This document shows, one piece after another, positions 11,530-28,500 of a DNA stretch of 64,000 bases. The position numbers and the translations under genes are program-made. How positions within the stretch are numbered: the first letter of the stretch is position 1; the number at the start of each line of letters is the position of its first letter. This stretch comes from Nemertoderma westbladi (lineage: Eukaryota; Xenacoelomorpha; Nemertodermatida; Nemertodermatidae): contig JAUCBJ010009130.1 of assembly GCA_032718475.1 (NCBI GenBank), positions 1 through 64,000 on the forward strand, given 5' to 3'. A model generated the notes under the pieces. It was given only the letters and a program-made list of their open reading frames with translations. It ran no database searches and was not told the DNA's origin.

Positions 11530-14500
11530 GTTTGTGATACATAGTGGTTCATGTTGTTGTGACACATTGTGGTACATATTGATTATGATACATTGTGGAA
11601 CATGTTGTTGGTGATACATTATGGGACATGTTGTTTGTGATACATTGTGGTACATGTTGTTTGTGATACATAGTGGTTCATGTTGTTGTGACACATTGTG
11701 GTACATATTGATTATGATACATTGTGGAACATGTTGTTGGTGATACATTGTGGTACATGTTGTTGGTGATACATTGTGGAACATATTGATTAGTGAAACA
11801 TTGTGGTACACGTTGTTTGTGATACATAGTAGTTCATGTTGTTGTGACACATTGTGGTACATATTGATTATGATACATAGTGGTTCATGTTGTTTGTGAC
11901 ACATTGTGGTACATGTTGTTTGTGATACATTATGGTTGATGTTGTTTGTGACACATTGAGGTACACGTTGTTTGTGATACATAGTGGTTCATGTTGTTTG
12001 TGACACATTGTGGAACATATTGATTATGATACATTGTGGAACATGTTATTGGTGATACATTATGGGACATGTTGTTTGTGATACATTGTGGAACATGTTG
12101 TTGGTGATACATTATGGGACATGTTGTTTGTGATATCTTGTGGTACATGTTGTTTGTGATACATTGTGGTACATGTTGTTTGTGATACATTATGGGACAT
12201 GTTGTTTGTGATACATTGTGGTACATGTTGTTTGTGATACATTGTGGTACACGTTATTTGTGATACATTGTGGTACACGTTATTTGTGATACATTGTGGT
12301 ACATGTTATTTGTGATACATTGTGGTACATGTTATTTGTGATACATTGTGGTACACGTTATTTGTGATACATTGTGGTACATGTTGATTATGATACATTG
12401 TGGTACATGTTGTTTGTGACACATTGTGGTACATATTGATTATGATACATTGTGGAACATGTTATTGGTGATACATTATGGGACATGTTGTTTGTGATAC
12501 ATTGTGGAACATGTTGTTGGTGATACATTATGGGACATGTTGTTTGTGATACATTGTGGTACATGTTGTTTGTGATACATTGTGGTACATGTTGTTTGTG
12601 ATACATTATGGGACATGTTGTTGGTGATACATTGTGGAACATATTGATTAGTGAAACATTGTGGTACATGTTGTTTGTGATACATTGTGGTACATGTTGA
12701 TTATGATACATTATGGGAAATGTTGTTTGTAATACATTGTGGTACATGTTGTTTGTGACACATTGTGGTACATGTTGTTTGTGATACATTATGGGACATG
12801 TTGTTGGTGATACATTGTGGAACATATTGATTAGTGAAACATTGTGGTACATGTTGTTTGTGACACATTGTGGTACATATTGATTATGATACATTGTGGA
12901 ACATGTTGTTTGTGACACATTGTGGTACATATTGATTATGATACATTGTGGTACATGTTATTTGTGATACATTGTGGTACACGTTATTTGTGATACATTG
13001 TGGTACATGTTGTTTGTGATACATTGTGGTACATGTTGTTTGTGATACATTATGGGACATGTTGTTGGTGATACATTGTGGAACATATTGATTAGTGAAA
13101 CATTGTGGTACATGTTGTTTGTGACACATTGTGGTACATGTTGTTTGTGATACATTATGGGACATGTTGTTGGTGATACATTGTGGAACATATTGATTAG
13201 TGAAACATTGTGGTACATGTTGTTTGTGACACATTGTGGTACATATTGATTATGATACATTGTGGTACATGTTATTTGTGATACATTGTGGTACACGTTA
13301 TTTGTGATATATTGTGGTACATGTTGATTATGATACATTGTGGTACATGTTGTTTGTGACACATTGTGGTACATATTTATTAGTGAAACATTGTGGAACA
13401 TGTTGTTGGTGATACATTATGGGACATGTTGTTTGTGACACATTGTGGTACACGTTGTTTGTGATACATAGTGGTTAATGTTGTTTGTGACACATTGTGG
13501 TACATATTGTTTGTGATACCTTGTGGAACATGTCGATTATGATACATTGTGGTACATGTTGTTTGTGACACATTGAGGTACATGTTGTTTGTGACACATT
13601 GTGGTACACGTTGTTTGTGATACATAGTGGTTCATGTTGTTTGTGACACATTGAGGTACATGTTGTTTGTGATACATTATGGGACATGTTGTTTGTGATA
13701 CATTGTGGAACATGTTGTTGGTGATACATTATGGGACATGTTGTTTGTGATACATTGTGGTACATATTGATTATGATACATTGTGGAACATGTTGTTGGT
13801 GATACATTATGGGACATGTTGTTTGTGATACATTGTGGTACATGTTTTTTGTGACACATTGTGGTACATGTTGTTTGTGACACATTGAGGTACACGTTGT
13901 TTGTGATACATAGTGGTTCATGTTGTTTGTGACACATTGTGGTACATATTGATTAGTGATACATTGTGGTACATGTTGTTTGTGACACATTGTGGTACAT
14001 ATTGATTATGATACATTGTGGAACATGTTGTTGGTGATACATTGTGGAACATGTTGTTGGTGATACATTATGGGACATGTTGTTTGTGATACATTGTGGT
14101 ACATGTTGTTTGTGATACAATGTGGTACATGTTGTTTGTGATACATTGTGGTACATGTTGTTTGTGACACATTGTGGTACATATTGATTATGATACATTG
14201 TGGAACATGTTGTTGGTGATACATTGTGGAACATGTTGTTGGTGATACATTATGGGACATGTTGTTTGTGATACATTGTGGAACATGTTGTTGGTGATAC
14301 ATTATGGGACATGTTGTTTGTGATACATTGTGGTACATATTGATTATGATACATTGTGGAACATGTTGTTGGTGATACATTATGGGACATGTTGTTTGTG
14401 ATACATTGTGGTACATGTTGTTTGTGACACATTGTGGTACATGTTGTTTGTGACACATTGAGGTACACGTTGTTTGTGATACATAGTGGTTCATTCATGT

Positions 14501-14649
14501 TGTTTGTGACACATTATGGTACATATTGATTAGTGAAACATTGTGGTACATGTTGTTTGTGATACATTGTGGTACATGTTGTTTGGGACACATTGTGGTA
14601 CATATTGATTATGATACATTGTGGAACATGTTGTTGGTGATACATTGTG
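11530..14649. repeat. Segmental duplicate within the 26-bp satellite (copy 1, offset 7,802 bp)
   Basis: Variant patterns in this interval recur exactly 7,802 bp to the right, at about 19332-22451. Several long minus-strand frames with identical translations, for example 12388-12930 and 20190-20732, or 13475-13990 and 21277-21792, all show the same offset. Boundaries are approximate; the right copy runs into the N gap. Confidence 0.85.
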
Positions 14650-16612
14650 GAACATGTTGTTGGTGATACATTATGGGACATGTTGTTTGTGATACATTGT
14701 GGTACATGTTGTTTGTGATACAATGTGGTACATGTTGTTTGTGATACATTGTGGTACATGTTGTTTGTGACACATTGTGGTACATATTGATTATGATACA
14801 TTGTGGAACATGTTGTTGGTGATACATTGTGGAACATGTTGTTGGTGATACATTATGGGACATGTTGTTTGTGATACATTGTGGAACATGTTGTTGGTGA
14901 TACATTATGGGACATGTTGATTGTGATACATTGTGGTACATGTTGTTTGTGACACATTGTGGTACATGTTGTTTGTGACACATTGTGGTACATATTGATT
15001 ATGATACATTGTGGAACATGTTGTTGGTGATACATTGTGGAACATGTTGTTGGTGATACATTATGGGACATGTTGTTTGTGATACATTGTGGAACATGTT
15101 GTTGGTGATACATTATGGGACATGTTGTTTGTGATACATTATGGGACATGTTGTTTGTTATACATAGTGGTTCATGTTGTTTGTGATACATTGTGGTACA
15201 TATTGATTATGATACATTGTGGAACATGTTGTTGGTGATACATTATGGGACATGTTGTTTGTGATACATTGTGGTACATATTGATTATGATACATTGTGG
15301 AACATGTTGTTGGTGATACATTATGGGACATGTTGTTTGTGATACATTGTGGTACATGTTGTTTGTGATACATTGTGGTACATGTTGTTTGTGACACATT
15401 GTGGTACATATTGATTATGATACATTGTGGAACATGTTGTTGGTGATACATTGTGGAACATGTTGTTGGTGATACATTATGGGACATGTTGTTTGTGATA
15501 CATTGTGGTACATGTTGTTTGTGACACATCGTGGTACATGTTGTTTGTGACACATTGAGGTACACGTTGTTTGTGATACATAGTGGTTCATGTTGTTTGT
15601 GACACATTGTGGTACATATTGATTAGTGAAACATTGTGGTACATGTTGTTTGTGATACATTGTGGTACATGTTGTTTGTGACACATTGTGGTACATATTG
15701 ATTATGATACATTGTGGAACATGTTGTTGGTGATACATTGTGGAACATGTTGTTGGTGATACATTATGGGACATGTTGTTTGTGATACATTGTGGTACAT
15801 GTTGTTTGTGATACAATGTGGTACATGTTGTTTGTGATACATTGTGGTACATATTGATTATGATACATTGTGGAACATGTTGTTGGTGATACATTATGGG
15901 ACATGTTGTTTGTGATACATTGTTGTACATGTTGATTGTGATACATTGTGGTACATATTGATTGTGATACATTGTGGAACATGTTGTTGGTGATACATTA
16001 TGGGACATGTTGTTTGTGATACATTGTGGTACACGTTGTTTGTGATACATAGTGGTTCATGTTGTTTGTGACACATTGTGGTACATATTGATTATGATAC
16101 ATTGTGGAACATGTTGTTGGTGATACATTGTGGAACATGTTGTTGGTGATACATTATGGGACATGTTGTTTGTGATACATTGTGGTACATGTTGTTTGTG
16201 ATACATTGTGGTACATGTTGTTTGTGATACATTGTGGTACATATTGATTAGTGAAACATTGTGGTACATGTTGTTTGTGACACATTGTGGTACACGTTGT
16301 TTGTGATACATAGTGGTTCATGTTGTTTGTGACACATTGTGGTACATATTGATTATGATACATTGTGGAACATGTTGTTGGTGATACATTGTGGAACATG
16401 TTGTTGGTGATACATTATGGGACATGTTGTTTGTGATACATTGTGGTACATGTTGTTTGTGATACTTTGTGGTACATATTGATTATGATACATTGTGGAA
16501 CATGTTGTTGGTGATACATTATGGGACATGTTGTTTGTGATACATTGTGGTACATGTTGTTTATGATACATTGTGGTACATGTTGTTTGTGACACATTGC
16601 GGTACATATTGA

Positions 16613-18900
16613 TTATGATACATTGTGGAACATGTTGTTGGTGATACATTGTGGTACATATTGATTATGATACATTGTGGAACATGTTGTTGGTGATACA
16701 TTGTGGTACATGTTGTTTGTGATACATTGTCGTACATATTGATTATGATACATTGTGGAACATGTTGTTGGTGATACATTGTGGTACATGTTGTTTGTGA
16801 TACATAGTGGTACATGTTGTTTGTGATACATTGTGGTACATGTTGTTTGTGATACATTGTGGTACATATTGATTATAATACATTATGGTACATGTTGTTT
16901 GTGATACATTGTGGAACATGCTGTTGGTGATACATTGTGGTGCATATTGATTATGATACATTGTGGAACATGTTGTTGGTGATACATTATGGGACATGTT
17001 GTTTGTGATACATTGTGGAACATGTTGTTTGTGACACATTGTGGTACACGTTGTTTGTGACACATTGTGGTACATGTTATTTGTGATACATTGTGGTACA
17101 TGTTGTTTGTGATACATTGTGGAACATGTTGTTGGTGATACATTGTGGAACATGTTGTTTGTGACACATTGTGGTACACGTTGTTTGTGACACATTGTGG
17201 TACATGTTATTTGTGATACATTGTGGTACATGTTGTTTGTGATACATTGTGGTACATGTTGTTTGTGATACATAGTGGTTCATGTTGTTGGTGATACATT
17301 AAGAGACATGTTGTTTGTTATACATTGTGGAACATGTTGTTTGTGATACATTATGGTACATGTTGTTTGTGATACATTGTGGTACATGTTGTTTGTGATA
17401 CATTATGGTACATGTTGTTTGTGATACATTGGGGTACATGTTGTTTGTGATACATTATGGTACATGTTGTTTGTGATACATTGTGGTACATGTTGTTTGT
17501 GATACATTGTGGTACACGTTGTTTGTGATACATTGTGGTACATATTGATTATGATACATTGTGGAACATGTTGTTGGTGATACATTGTGGAACATGTTGT
17601 TTGCGATACATTGTGGTACATGTTGTTTGTGATACATTGTGGTACATGTTGTTTGTGATACATTGTGGTACATGTTGATTATGATGTATGGGACATGTTG
17701 TTTGTGATACATTGTGGTACATATTGATTATGATACATTGTGGAACATGTTGTTTGTGATACATTGTGGAACATGTTGTTTGTGACACATTGTGGTACAC
17801 GTTGTTTGTGACACATTGTGGTACATGTTATTTGTGATACATTGTGGTTCATGTTGTTGGTGATACATTGTGGAACATATTGATTAGTGAAACATTGTGG
17901 TACATGTTGTTTGTGACACATTGTGGTACATGTTGTTTGTGATACATGTTGTTTGTGATACATTATGGTACATATTGATTAGTGAAACATTGTGATACAT
18001 GTTGTTTGTGATACATTATGGTACATGTTGTTTGTGATACATTGTGGAACATGTTGTTTGTGACACATTGTGGAACATGTTGTTGGTGATACATTATGGG
18101 ACATGTTGTTTGTGATACATTGTGGTACACGTTGTTTGTGATACATTGAGGTACATGTTGATTATGATACATTGTGGTACATGTTGTTTGTGACACATTG
18201 AGGTACATGTTATTTGTGATACATTGTGGTTCCTGTTGTTTATGACACATTGTGGTACATATTGTTTGTTGCACATTGTAGTACAGGTTGTTTGTGATAC
18301 ATTGTGGTACATGTTGTTTGTGATACATTGTGGTACATGTTGTTTGTGATACATTGTGGTACATATTGATTAGTGAAACATTGTGGTACATGTTGTTTGT
18401 GACACATTGTGGTACACGTTGTGTGTGATACATAGTGGTTCATGTTGTTTGTGACACATTGTGGTACATATTGATTATGATACATTGTGGAACATGTTGT
18501 TGGTGATACATTGTGGAACATGTTGTTGGTGATACATTATGGGACATGTTGTTTGTGATACATTGTGGTACATGTTGTTTGTGATACATTGTGGTACATG
18601 TTGTTTGTGATACATTGTGGTACATATTGATTATGATACATTGTGGAACATGTTGTTGGTGATACATTATGGGACATGTTGTTTGTGATACATTGTGGTA
18701 CATGTTGTTTATGATACATTGTGGTACATGTTGTTTGTGACACATTGTGGTACATATTGATTATGATACATTGTGGAACATGTTGTTGGTGATACATTGT
18801 GGTACATATTGATTATGATACATTGTGGAACATGTTGTTGGTGATACATTGTGGTACATGTTGTTTGTGATACATTGTGGTACATATTGATTATGATACA
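16613..18900. repeat. Segmental duplicate within the 26-bp satellite (offset about 6,780 bp)
   Basis: Blocks such as 16743-17273 and 17963-18433 recur at 23523-24053 and 24746-25216, offsets 6,780 and 6,783 bp. The 3-bp difference and a few substitutions (for example aagagaca versus atgagaca near 17290 and 24070) show the copies are near-identical but not the same sequence. Boundaries are approximate. Confidence 0.8.
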
Positions 18901-21900
18901 TTGTGGAACATGTTGTTGGTGATACATTGTGGTACATGTTGTTTGTGATACATAGTGGTACATGTTGTTTGTGATACATTGTGGTACATGTTGTTTGTGA
19001 TACATTGTGGTACATATTGATTATAATACATTATGGTACATGTTGTTTGTGATACATTGTGGAACATGCTGTTGGTGATACATTGTGGTGCATATTGATT
19101 ATGATACATTGTGGAACATGTTGTTGGTGATACATTATGGGACATGTTGTTTGTGATACATTGTGGAACATGTTGTTTGTGACACATTGTGGTACACGTT
19201 GTTTGTGACACATTGTGGTACATATTGATTATGATACATTGTGGAACATGTTGTTGGTGATACATTGTGGTACATGTTGTTGGTGATACATTGTGGAACA
19301 TATTGATTAGTGAAACATTGTGGTACACGTTGTTTGTGATACATAGTGGTTCATGTTGTTGTGACACATTGTGGTACATATTGATTATGATACATTGTGG
19401 AACATGTTGTTGGTGATACATTATGGGACATGTTGTTTGTGATACATTGTGGTACATGTTGTTTGTGATACATAGTGGTTCATGTTGTTGTGACACATTG
19501 TGGTACATATTGATTATGATACATTGTGGAACATGTTGTTGGTGATACATTGTGGTACATGTTGTTGGTGATACATTGTGGAACATATTGATTAGTGAAA
19601 CATTGTGGTACACGTTGTTTGTGATACATAGTAGTTCATGTTGTTGTGACACATTGTGGTACATATTGATTATGATACATAGTGGTTCATGTTGTTTGTG
19701 ACACATTGTGGTACATGTTGTTTGTGATACATTATGGTTGATGTTGTTTGTGACACATTGAGGTACACGTTGTTTGTGATACATAGTGGTTCATGTTGTT
19801 TGTGACACATTGTGGAACATATTGATTATGATACATTGTGGAACATGTTATTGGTGATACATTATGGGACATGTTGTTTGTGATACATTGTGGAACATGT
19901 TGTTGGTGATACATTATGGGACATGTTGTTTGTGATATCTTGTGGTACATGTTGTTTGTGATACATTGTGGTACATGTTGTTTGTGATACATTATGGGAC
20001 ATGTTGTTTGTGATACATTGTGGTACATGTTGTTTGTGATACATTGTGGTACACGTTATTTGTGATACATTGTGGTACACGTTATTTGTGATACATTGTG
20101 GTACATGTTATTTGTGATACATTGTGGTACATGTTATTTGTGATACATTGTGGTACACGTTATTTGTGATACATTGTGGTACATGTTGATTATGATACAT
20201 TGTGGTACATGTTGTTTGTGACACATTGTGGTACATATTGATTATGATACATTGTGGAACATGTTATTGGTGATACATTATGGGACATGTTGTTTGTGAT
20301 ACATTGTGGAACATGTTGTTGGTGATACATTATGGGACATGTTGTTTGTGATACATTGTGGTACATGTTGTTTGTGATACATTGTGGTACATGTTGTTTG
20401 TGATACATTATGGGACATGTTGTTGGTGATACATTGTGGAACATATTGATTAGTGAAACATTGTGGTACATGTTGTTTGTGATACATTGTGGTACATGTT
20501 GATTATGATACATTATGGGAAATGTTGTTTGTAATACATTGTGGTACATGTTGTTTGTGACACATTGTGGTACATGTTGTTTGTGATACATTATGGGACA
20601 TGTTGTTGGTGATACATTGTGGAACATATTGATTAGTGAAACATTGTGGTACATGTTGTTTGTGACACATTGTGGTACATATTGATTATGATACATTGTG
20701 GAACATGTTGTTTGTGACACATTGTGGTACATATTGATTATGATACATTGTGGTACATGTTATTTGTGATACATTGTGGTACACGTTATTTGTGATACAT
20801 TGTGGTACATGTTGTTTGTGATACATTGTGGTACATGTTGTTTGTGATACATTATGGGACATGTTGTTGGTGATACATTGTGGAACATATTGATTAGTGA
20901 AACATTGTGGTACATGTTGTTTGTGACACATTGTGGTACATGTTGTTTGTGATACATTATGGGACATGTTGTTGGTGATACATTGTGGAACATATTGATT
21001 AGTGAAACATTGTGGTACATGTTGTTTGTGACACATTGTGGTACATATTGATTATGATACATTGTGGTACATGTTATTTGTGATACATTGTGGTACACGT
21101 TATTTGTGATATATTGTGGTACATGTTGATTATGATACATTGTGGTACATGTTGTTTGTGACACATTGTGGTACATATTTATTAGTGAAACATTGTGGAA
21201 CATGTTGTTGGTGATACATTATGGGACATGTTGTTTGTGACACATTGTGGTACACGTTGTTTGTGATACATAGTGGTTAATGTTGTTTGTGACACATTGT
21301 GGTACATATTGTTTGTGATACCTTGTGGAACATGTCGATTATGATACATTGTGGTACATGTTGTTTGTGACACATTGAGGTACATGTTGTTTGTGACACA
21401 TTGTGGTACACGTTGTTTGTGATACATAGTGGTTCATGTTGTTTGTGACACATTGAGGTACATGTTGTTTGTGATACATTATGGGACATGTTGTTTGTGA
21501 TACATTGTGGAACATGTTGTTGGTGATACATTATGGGACATGTTGTTTGTGATACATTGTGGTACATATTGATTATGATACATTGTGGAACATGTTGTTG
21601 GTGATACATTATGGGACATGTTGTTTGTGATACATTGTGGTACATGTTTTTTGTGACACATTGTGGTACATGTTGTTTGTGACACATTGAGGTACACGTT
21701 GTTTGTGATACATAGTGGTTCATGTTGTTTGTGACACATTGTGGTACATATTGATTAGTGATACATTGTGGTACATGTTGTTTGTGACACATTGTGGTAC
21801 ATATTGATTATGATACATTGTGGAACATGTTGTTGGTGATACATTGTGGAACATGTTGTTGGTGATACATTATGGGACATGTTGTTTGTGATACATTGTG

Positions 21901-22451
21901 GTACATGTTGTTTGTGATACAATGTGGTACATGTTGTTTGTGATACATTGTGGTACATGTTGTTTGTGACACATTGTGGTACATATTGATTATGATACAT
22001 TGTGGAACATGTTGTTGGTGATACATTGTGGAACATGTTGTTGGTGATACATTATGGGACATGTTGTTTGTGATACATTGTGGAACATGTTGTTGGTGAT
22101 ACATTATGGGACATGTTGTTTGTGATACATTGTGGTACATATTGATTATGATACATTGTGGAACATGTTGTTGGTGATACATTATGGGACATGTTGTTTG
22201 TGATACATTGTGGTACATGTTGTTTGTGACACATTGTGGTACATGTTGTTTGTGACACATTGAGGTACACGTTGTTTGTGATACATAGTGGTTCATTCAT
22301 GTTGTTTGTGACACATTATGGTACATATTGATTAGTGAAACATTGTGGTACATGTTGTTTGTGATACATTGTGGTACATGTTGTTTGGGACACATTGTGG
22401 TACATATTGATTATGATACATTGTGGAACATGTTGTTGGTGATACATTGTG

Positions 22452-22551
22452 NNNNNNNNNNNNNNNNNNNNNNNNNNNNNNNNNNNNNNNNNNNNNNNNN
22501 NNNNNNNNNNNNNNNNNNNNNNNNNNNNNNNNNNNNNNNNNNNNNNNNNNN
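22452..22551. other. Assembly gap, 100 N
   Basis: Exactly 100 Ns interrupt the 26-bp satellite, the conventional placeholder for a gap of unknown length. True satellite length here is therefore unknown. Confidence 1.
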
Positions 22552-25500
22552 TGTTATTTGTGATACATTGTGGTACACGTTATTTGTGATACATTGTGGT
22601 ACATGTTGATTATGATACATTGTGGTACATGTTGTTTGTGACACATTGTGGTACATATTGATTATGATACATTGTGGAACATGTTATTGGTGATACATTA
22701 TGGGACATGTTGTTTGTGATACATTGTGGAACATGTTGTTGGTGATACATTATGGGACATGTTGTTTGTGATACATTGTGGTACATGTTGTTTGTGATAC
22801 ATTGTGGTACATGTTGTTTGTGATACATTATGGGACATGTTGTTGGTGATACATTGTGGAACATATTGATTAGTGAAACATTGTGGTACATGTTGTTTGT
22901 GATACATTGTGGTACATGTTGATTATGATACATTATGGGACATGTTGTTGGTGATACATTGTGGAACATATTGATTAGTGAAACATTGTGGTACATGTTG
23001 TTAGTGACACATTGTGGTACATGTTGTTTGTGATACATTATGGGACATGTTGTTGGTGATACATTGTGGAACATATTGATTAGTGAAACATTGTGGTACA
23101 TGTTGTTTGTGACACATTGTGGTACATATTGATTATGATACATTGTGGAACATGTTGTTGGTGATACATTGTGGTACATATTGATTATGATACATTGTGG
23201 AACATGTTGTTGGTGATACATTGTGGTACATGTTGTTTGTGATACATTGTGGTACATATTGATTATGATACATTGTGGAACATGTTGTTGGTGATACATT
23301 ATGGGACATGTTGTTTGTGATACATTGTGGTACATGTTGTTTATGATACATTGTGGTACATGTTGTTTGTGACACATTGTGGTACATATTGATTATGATA
23401 CATTGTGGAACATGTTGTTGGTGATACATTGTGGTACATATTGATTATGATACATTGTGGAACATGTTGTTGGTGATACATTGTGGTACATGTTGTTTGT
23501 GATACATTGTGGTACATATTGATTATGATACATTGTGGAACATGTTGTTGGTGATACATTGTGGTACATGTTGTTTGTGATACATAGTGGTACATGTTGT
23601 TTGTGATACATTGTGGTACATGTTGTTTGTGATACATTGTGGTACATATTGATTATAATACATTATGGTACATGTTGTTTGTGATACATTGTGGAACATG
23701 CTGTTGGTGATACATTGTGGTGCATATTGATTATGATACATTGTGGAACATGTTGTTGGTGATACATTATGGGACATGTTGTTTGTGATACATTGTGGAA
23801 CATGTTGTTTGTGACACATTGTGGTACACGTTGTTTGTGACACATTGTGGTACATGTTATTTGTGATACATTGTGGTACATGTTGTTTGTGATACATTGT
23901 GGAACATGTTGTTGGTGATACATTGTGGAACATGTTGTTTGTGACACATTGTGGTACACGTTGTTTGTGACACATTGTGGTACATGTTATTTGTGATACA
24001 TTGTGGTACATGTTGTTTGTGATACATTGTGGTACATGTTGTTTGTGATACATAGTGGTTCATGTTGTTGGTGATACATTATGAGACATGTTGTTTGTTA
24101 TACATTGTGGAACATGTTGTTTGTGATACATTATGGTACATGTTGTTTGTGATACATTGTGGTACATGTTGTTTGTGATACATTATGGTACATGTTGTTT
24201 GTGATACATTGGGGTACATGTTGTTTGTGATACATTATGGTACATGTTGTTTGTGATACATTGTGGTACATGTTGTTTGTGATACATTGTGGTACACGTT
24301 GTTTGTGATACATTGTGGTACATATTGATTATGATACATTGTGGAACATGTTGTTGGTGATACATTGTGGAACATGTTGTTTGTGATACATTGGGGTACA
24401 TGTTGTTTGTGATACATTGTGGTACATGTTGTTTGTGATACATTGTGGTACATGTTGATTATGATACATTATGGGACATGTTGTTTGTGATACATTGTGG
24501 TACATATTGATTATGATACATTGTGGAACATGTTGTTTGTGATACATTGTGGAACATGTTGTTTGTGACACATTGTGGTACACGTTGTTTGTGACACATT
24601 GTGGTACATGTTATTTGTGATACATTGTGGTTCATGTTGTTGGTGATACATTGTGGAACATATTGATTAGTGAAACATTGTGGTACATGTTGTTTGTGAC
24701 ACATTGTGGTACATGTTGTTTGTGATACATGTTGTTTGTGATACATTATGGTACATATTGATTAGTGAAACATTGTGATACATGTTGTTTGTGATACATT
24801 ATGGTACATGTTGTTTGTGATACATTGTGGAACATGTTGTTTGTGACACATTGTGGAACATGTTGTTGGTGATACATTATGGGACATGTTGTTTGTGATA
24901 CATTGTGGTACACGCTGTTTGTGATACATTGAGGTACATGTTGATTATGATACATTGTGGTACATGTTGTTTGTGACACATTGAGGTACATGTTATTTGT
25001 GATACATTGTGGTTCCTGTTGTTTATGACACATTGTGGTACATATTGTTTGTTGCACATTGTAGTACAGGTTGTTTGTGATACATTGTGGTACATGTTGT
25101 TTGTGATACATTGTGGTACATGTTGTTTGTGATACATTGTGGTACATATTGATTAGTGAAACATTGTGGTACATGTTGTTTGTGACACATTGTGGTACAC
25201 GTTGTTTGTGATACATAGTGGTTCATGTTGTTTGTGACACATTGTGGTACATATTGATTATGATACATTGTGGAACATGTTGTTGGTGATACATTGTGGA
25301 ACATGTTGTTGGTGATACATTATGGGACATGTTGTTTGTGATACATTGTGGTACATGTTGTTTGTGATACATTGTGGTACATGTTGTTTTTGATACATTG
25401 TGGTACATATTGATTATGATACATTGTGGAACATGTTGTTGGTGATACATTATGGGACATGTTGTTTGTGATACATTGTGGTACATGTTGTTTATGATAC

Positions 25501-28500
25501 ATTGTGGTACATGTTGTTTGTGACACATTGTGGTACATATTGATTATGATACATTGTGGAACATGTTGTTGGTGATACATTGTGGTACATATTGATTATG
25601 ATACAATGTGGAACATGTTGTTGGTGATACATTGTGGTACATGTTGTTTGTGATACATTGTGGTACATATTGATTATGATACATTGTGGAACATGTTGTT
25701 GGTGATACATTGTGGTACATGTTGTTTGTGATACATAGTGGTACATGTTGTTTGTGATACATTGTGGTACATGTTGTTTGTGATACATTGTGGTACATAT
25801 TGATTATAATACATTATGGTACATGTTGTTTGTGATACATTGTGGAACATGCTGTTGGTGATACATTGTGGTGCATATTGATTATGATACATTGTGGAAC
25901 ATGTTGTTTGTGACACATTGTGGTACACGTTGTTTGTGACACATTGTGGTACATGTTATTTGTGATACATTGTGGTACATGTTGTTTGTGATACATTGTG
26001 GAACATGTTGTTGGTGATACATTATGGGACATGTTGTTTGTGATACATTGTGGAACATGTTGTTTGTGACACATTGTGGTACACGTTGTTTGTGACACAT
26101 TGTGGTACATGTTATTTGTGATACATTGTCGTACATGTTGTTTGTGATACATTGTGGTACACGTTGTTTGTGATACATAGTGGTTCATGTTGTTGGTGAT
26201 ACATTATGGGACATGTTGTTTGTTATACATTGTGGAACATGTTGTTTGTGATACATTATGGTACATGTTGTTTGTGATACATTGTGGTACATGTTGTTTG
26301 TGATACATTATGGTACATGTTGTTTGTGATACATTGGGGTACATGTTGTTTGTGATACATTATGGTACATGTTGTTTGTGATACATTGTGGTACATGTTG
26401 TTTGTGATACATTGTGGTACACGTTGTTTGTGATACATTGTGGTACATATTGATTATGATACATTGTGGAACATGTTGTTGGTGATACATTGTGGAACAT
26501 GTTGTTTGTGATACATTGTGGTACATGTTGTTTGTGATACATTGTGGTACATGTTGTTTGTGATACATTGTGGTACATGTTGATTATGATACATTATGGG
26601 ACATGTTGTTTGTGATACATTGTGGTACATATTGATTATGATACATTGTGGAACATGTTGTTGGTGATACATTATGGGACATGTTGTTTGTGATACATTG
26701 TGGAACATGTTGTTTGTGACACATTGTGGTACACGTTGTTTGTAACACATTGTGGTACATGTTATTTGTGATACATTGTGGTTCATGTTGTTGGTGATAC
26801 ATTGTGGAACATATTGATTAGTGAAACATTGTGGTACATGTTGTTTGTGACACATTGTGGTACATGTTGTTTGTGATACATGTTGTTTGTGATACATTAT
26901 GGTACATATTGATTAGTGAAACATTGTGATACATGTTGTTTGTGATACATTATGGTACATGTTGTTTGTGATACATTGTGGAACATGTTGTTTGTGACAC
27001 ATTGTGGAACATGTTGTTGGTGATACATTATGGGACATGTTGTTTGTGATACATTGTGGTACACGTTGTTTGTGATACATTGAGGTACATGTTGATTATG
27101 ATACATTGTGGTACATGTTGTTTGTGACACATTGAGGTACATGTTATTTGTGATACATTGTGGTTCCTGTTGTTTATGACACATTGTGGTACATATTGTT
27201 TGTTGCACATTGTAGTACAGGTTGTTTGTGATACATTGTGGTACATATTGATTAGTGAAACATTGTGGTACACGTTGTTTGTGATACATAGTGGTTCATG
27301 TTGTTGTGACACATTGTGGTACATATTGATTATGATACATTGTGGAACATGTTGTTGGTGATACATTGTGGTACATGTTGTTGGTGATACATTGTGGAAC
27401 ATATTGATTAGTGAAACATTGTGGTACACGTTGTTTGTGATACATAGTGGTTCATGTTGTTGTGACACATTGTGGTACATATTGATTATGATACATTGTG
27501 GAACATGTTGTTGGTGATACATTATGGGACATGTTGTTTGTGATACATTGTGGTACATGTTGTTTGTGATACATAGTGGTTCATGTTGTTGTGACACATT
27601 GTGGTACATATTGATTATGATACATTGTGGAACATGTTGTTGGTGATACATTGTGGTACATGTTGTTGGTGATACATTGTGGAACATATTGATTAGTGAA
27701 ACATTGTGGTACACGTTGTTTGTGATACATAGTGGTTCATGTTGTTGTGACACATTGTGGTACATATTGATTATGATACATAGTGGTTCATGTTGTTTGT
27801 GACACATTGTGGTACATGTTGTTTGTGATACATTGTGGTTGATGTTGTTTGTGACACATTGAGGTACACGTTGTTTGTGATACATAGTGGTTCATGTTGT
27901 TTGTGACACATTGTGGAACATATTGATTATGATACATTGTGGAACATGTTATTGGTGATACATTATGGGACATGTTGTTTGTGATACATTATGGGACATG
28001 TTGTTGGTGATACATTGTGGAACATATTGATTAGTGAAACATTGTGGTACATGTTGTTTGTGACACATTGTGGTACATATTGATTATGATACATTGTGGA
28101 ACATGTTGTTGGTGATACATTGTGGAACATGTTGTTTGTGATACATTGTGGAACATGTTGTTTGTGACACATTGTGGTACATATTGATTATGATACATTG
28201 TGGTATATGTTATTTGTGATACATTGTGGTACACGTTATTTGTGATACATTGTGGTACATGTTGTTTGTGATACATTGTGGTACATGTTGTTTGTGATAC
28301 ATTATGGGACATGTTGTTGGTGATACATTGTGGAACATATTGATTAGTGAAACATTGTGGTACATGTTGTTTGTGACACATTGTGGTACATGTTGTTTGT
28401 GATACATTATGGGACATGTTGTTGGTGATACATTGTGGAACATATTGATTAGTGAAACATTGTGGTACATGTTGTTTGTGACACATTGTGGTACATATTG

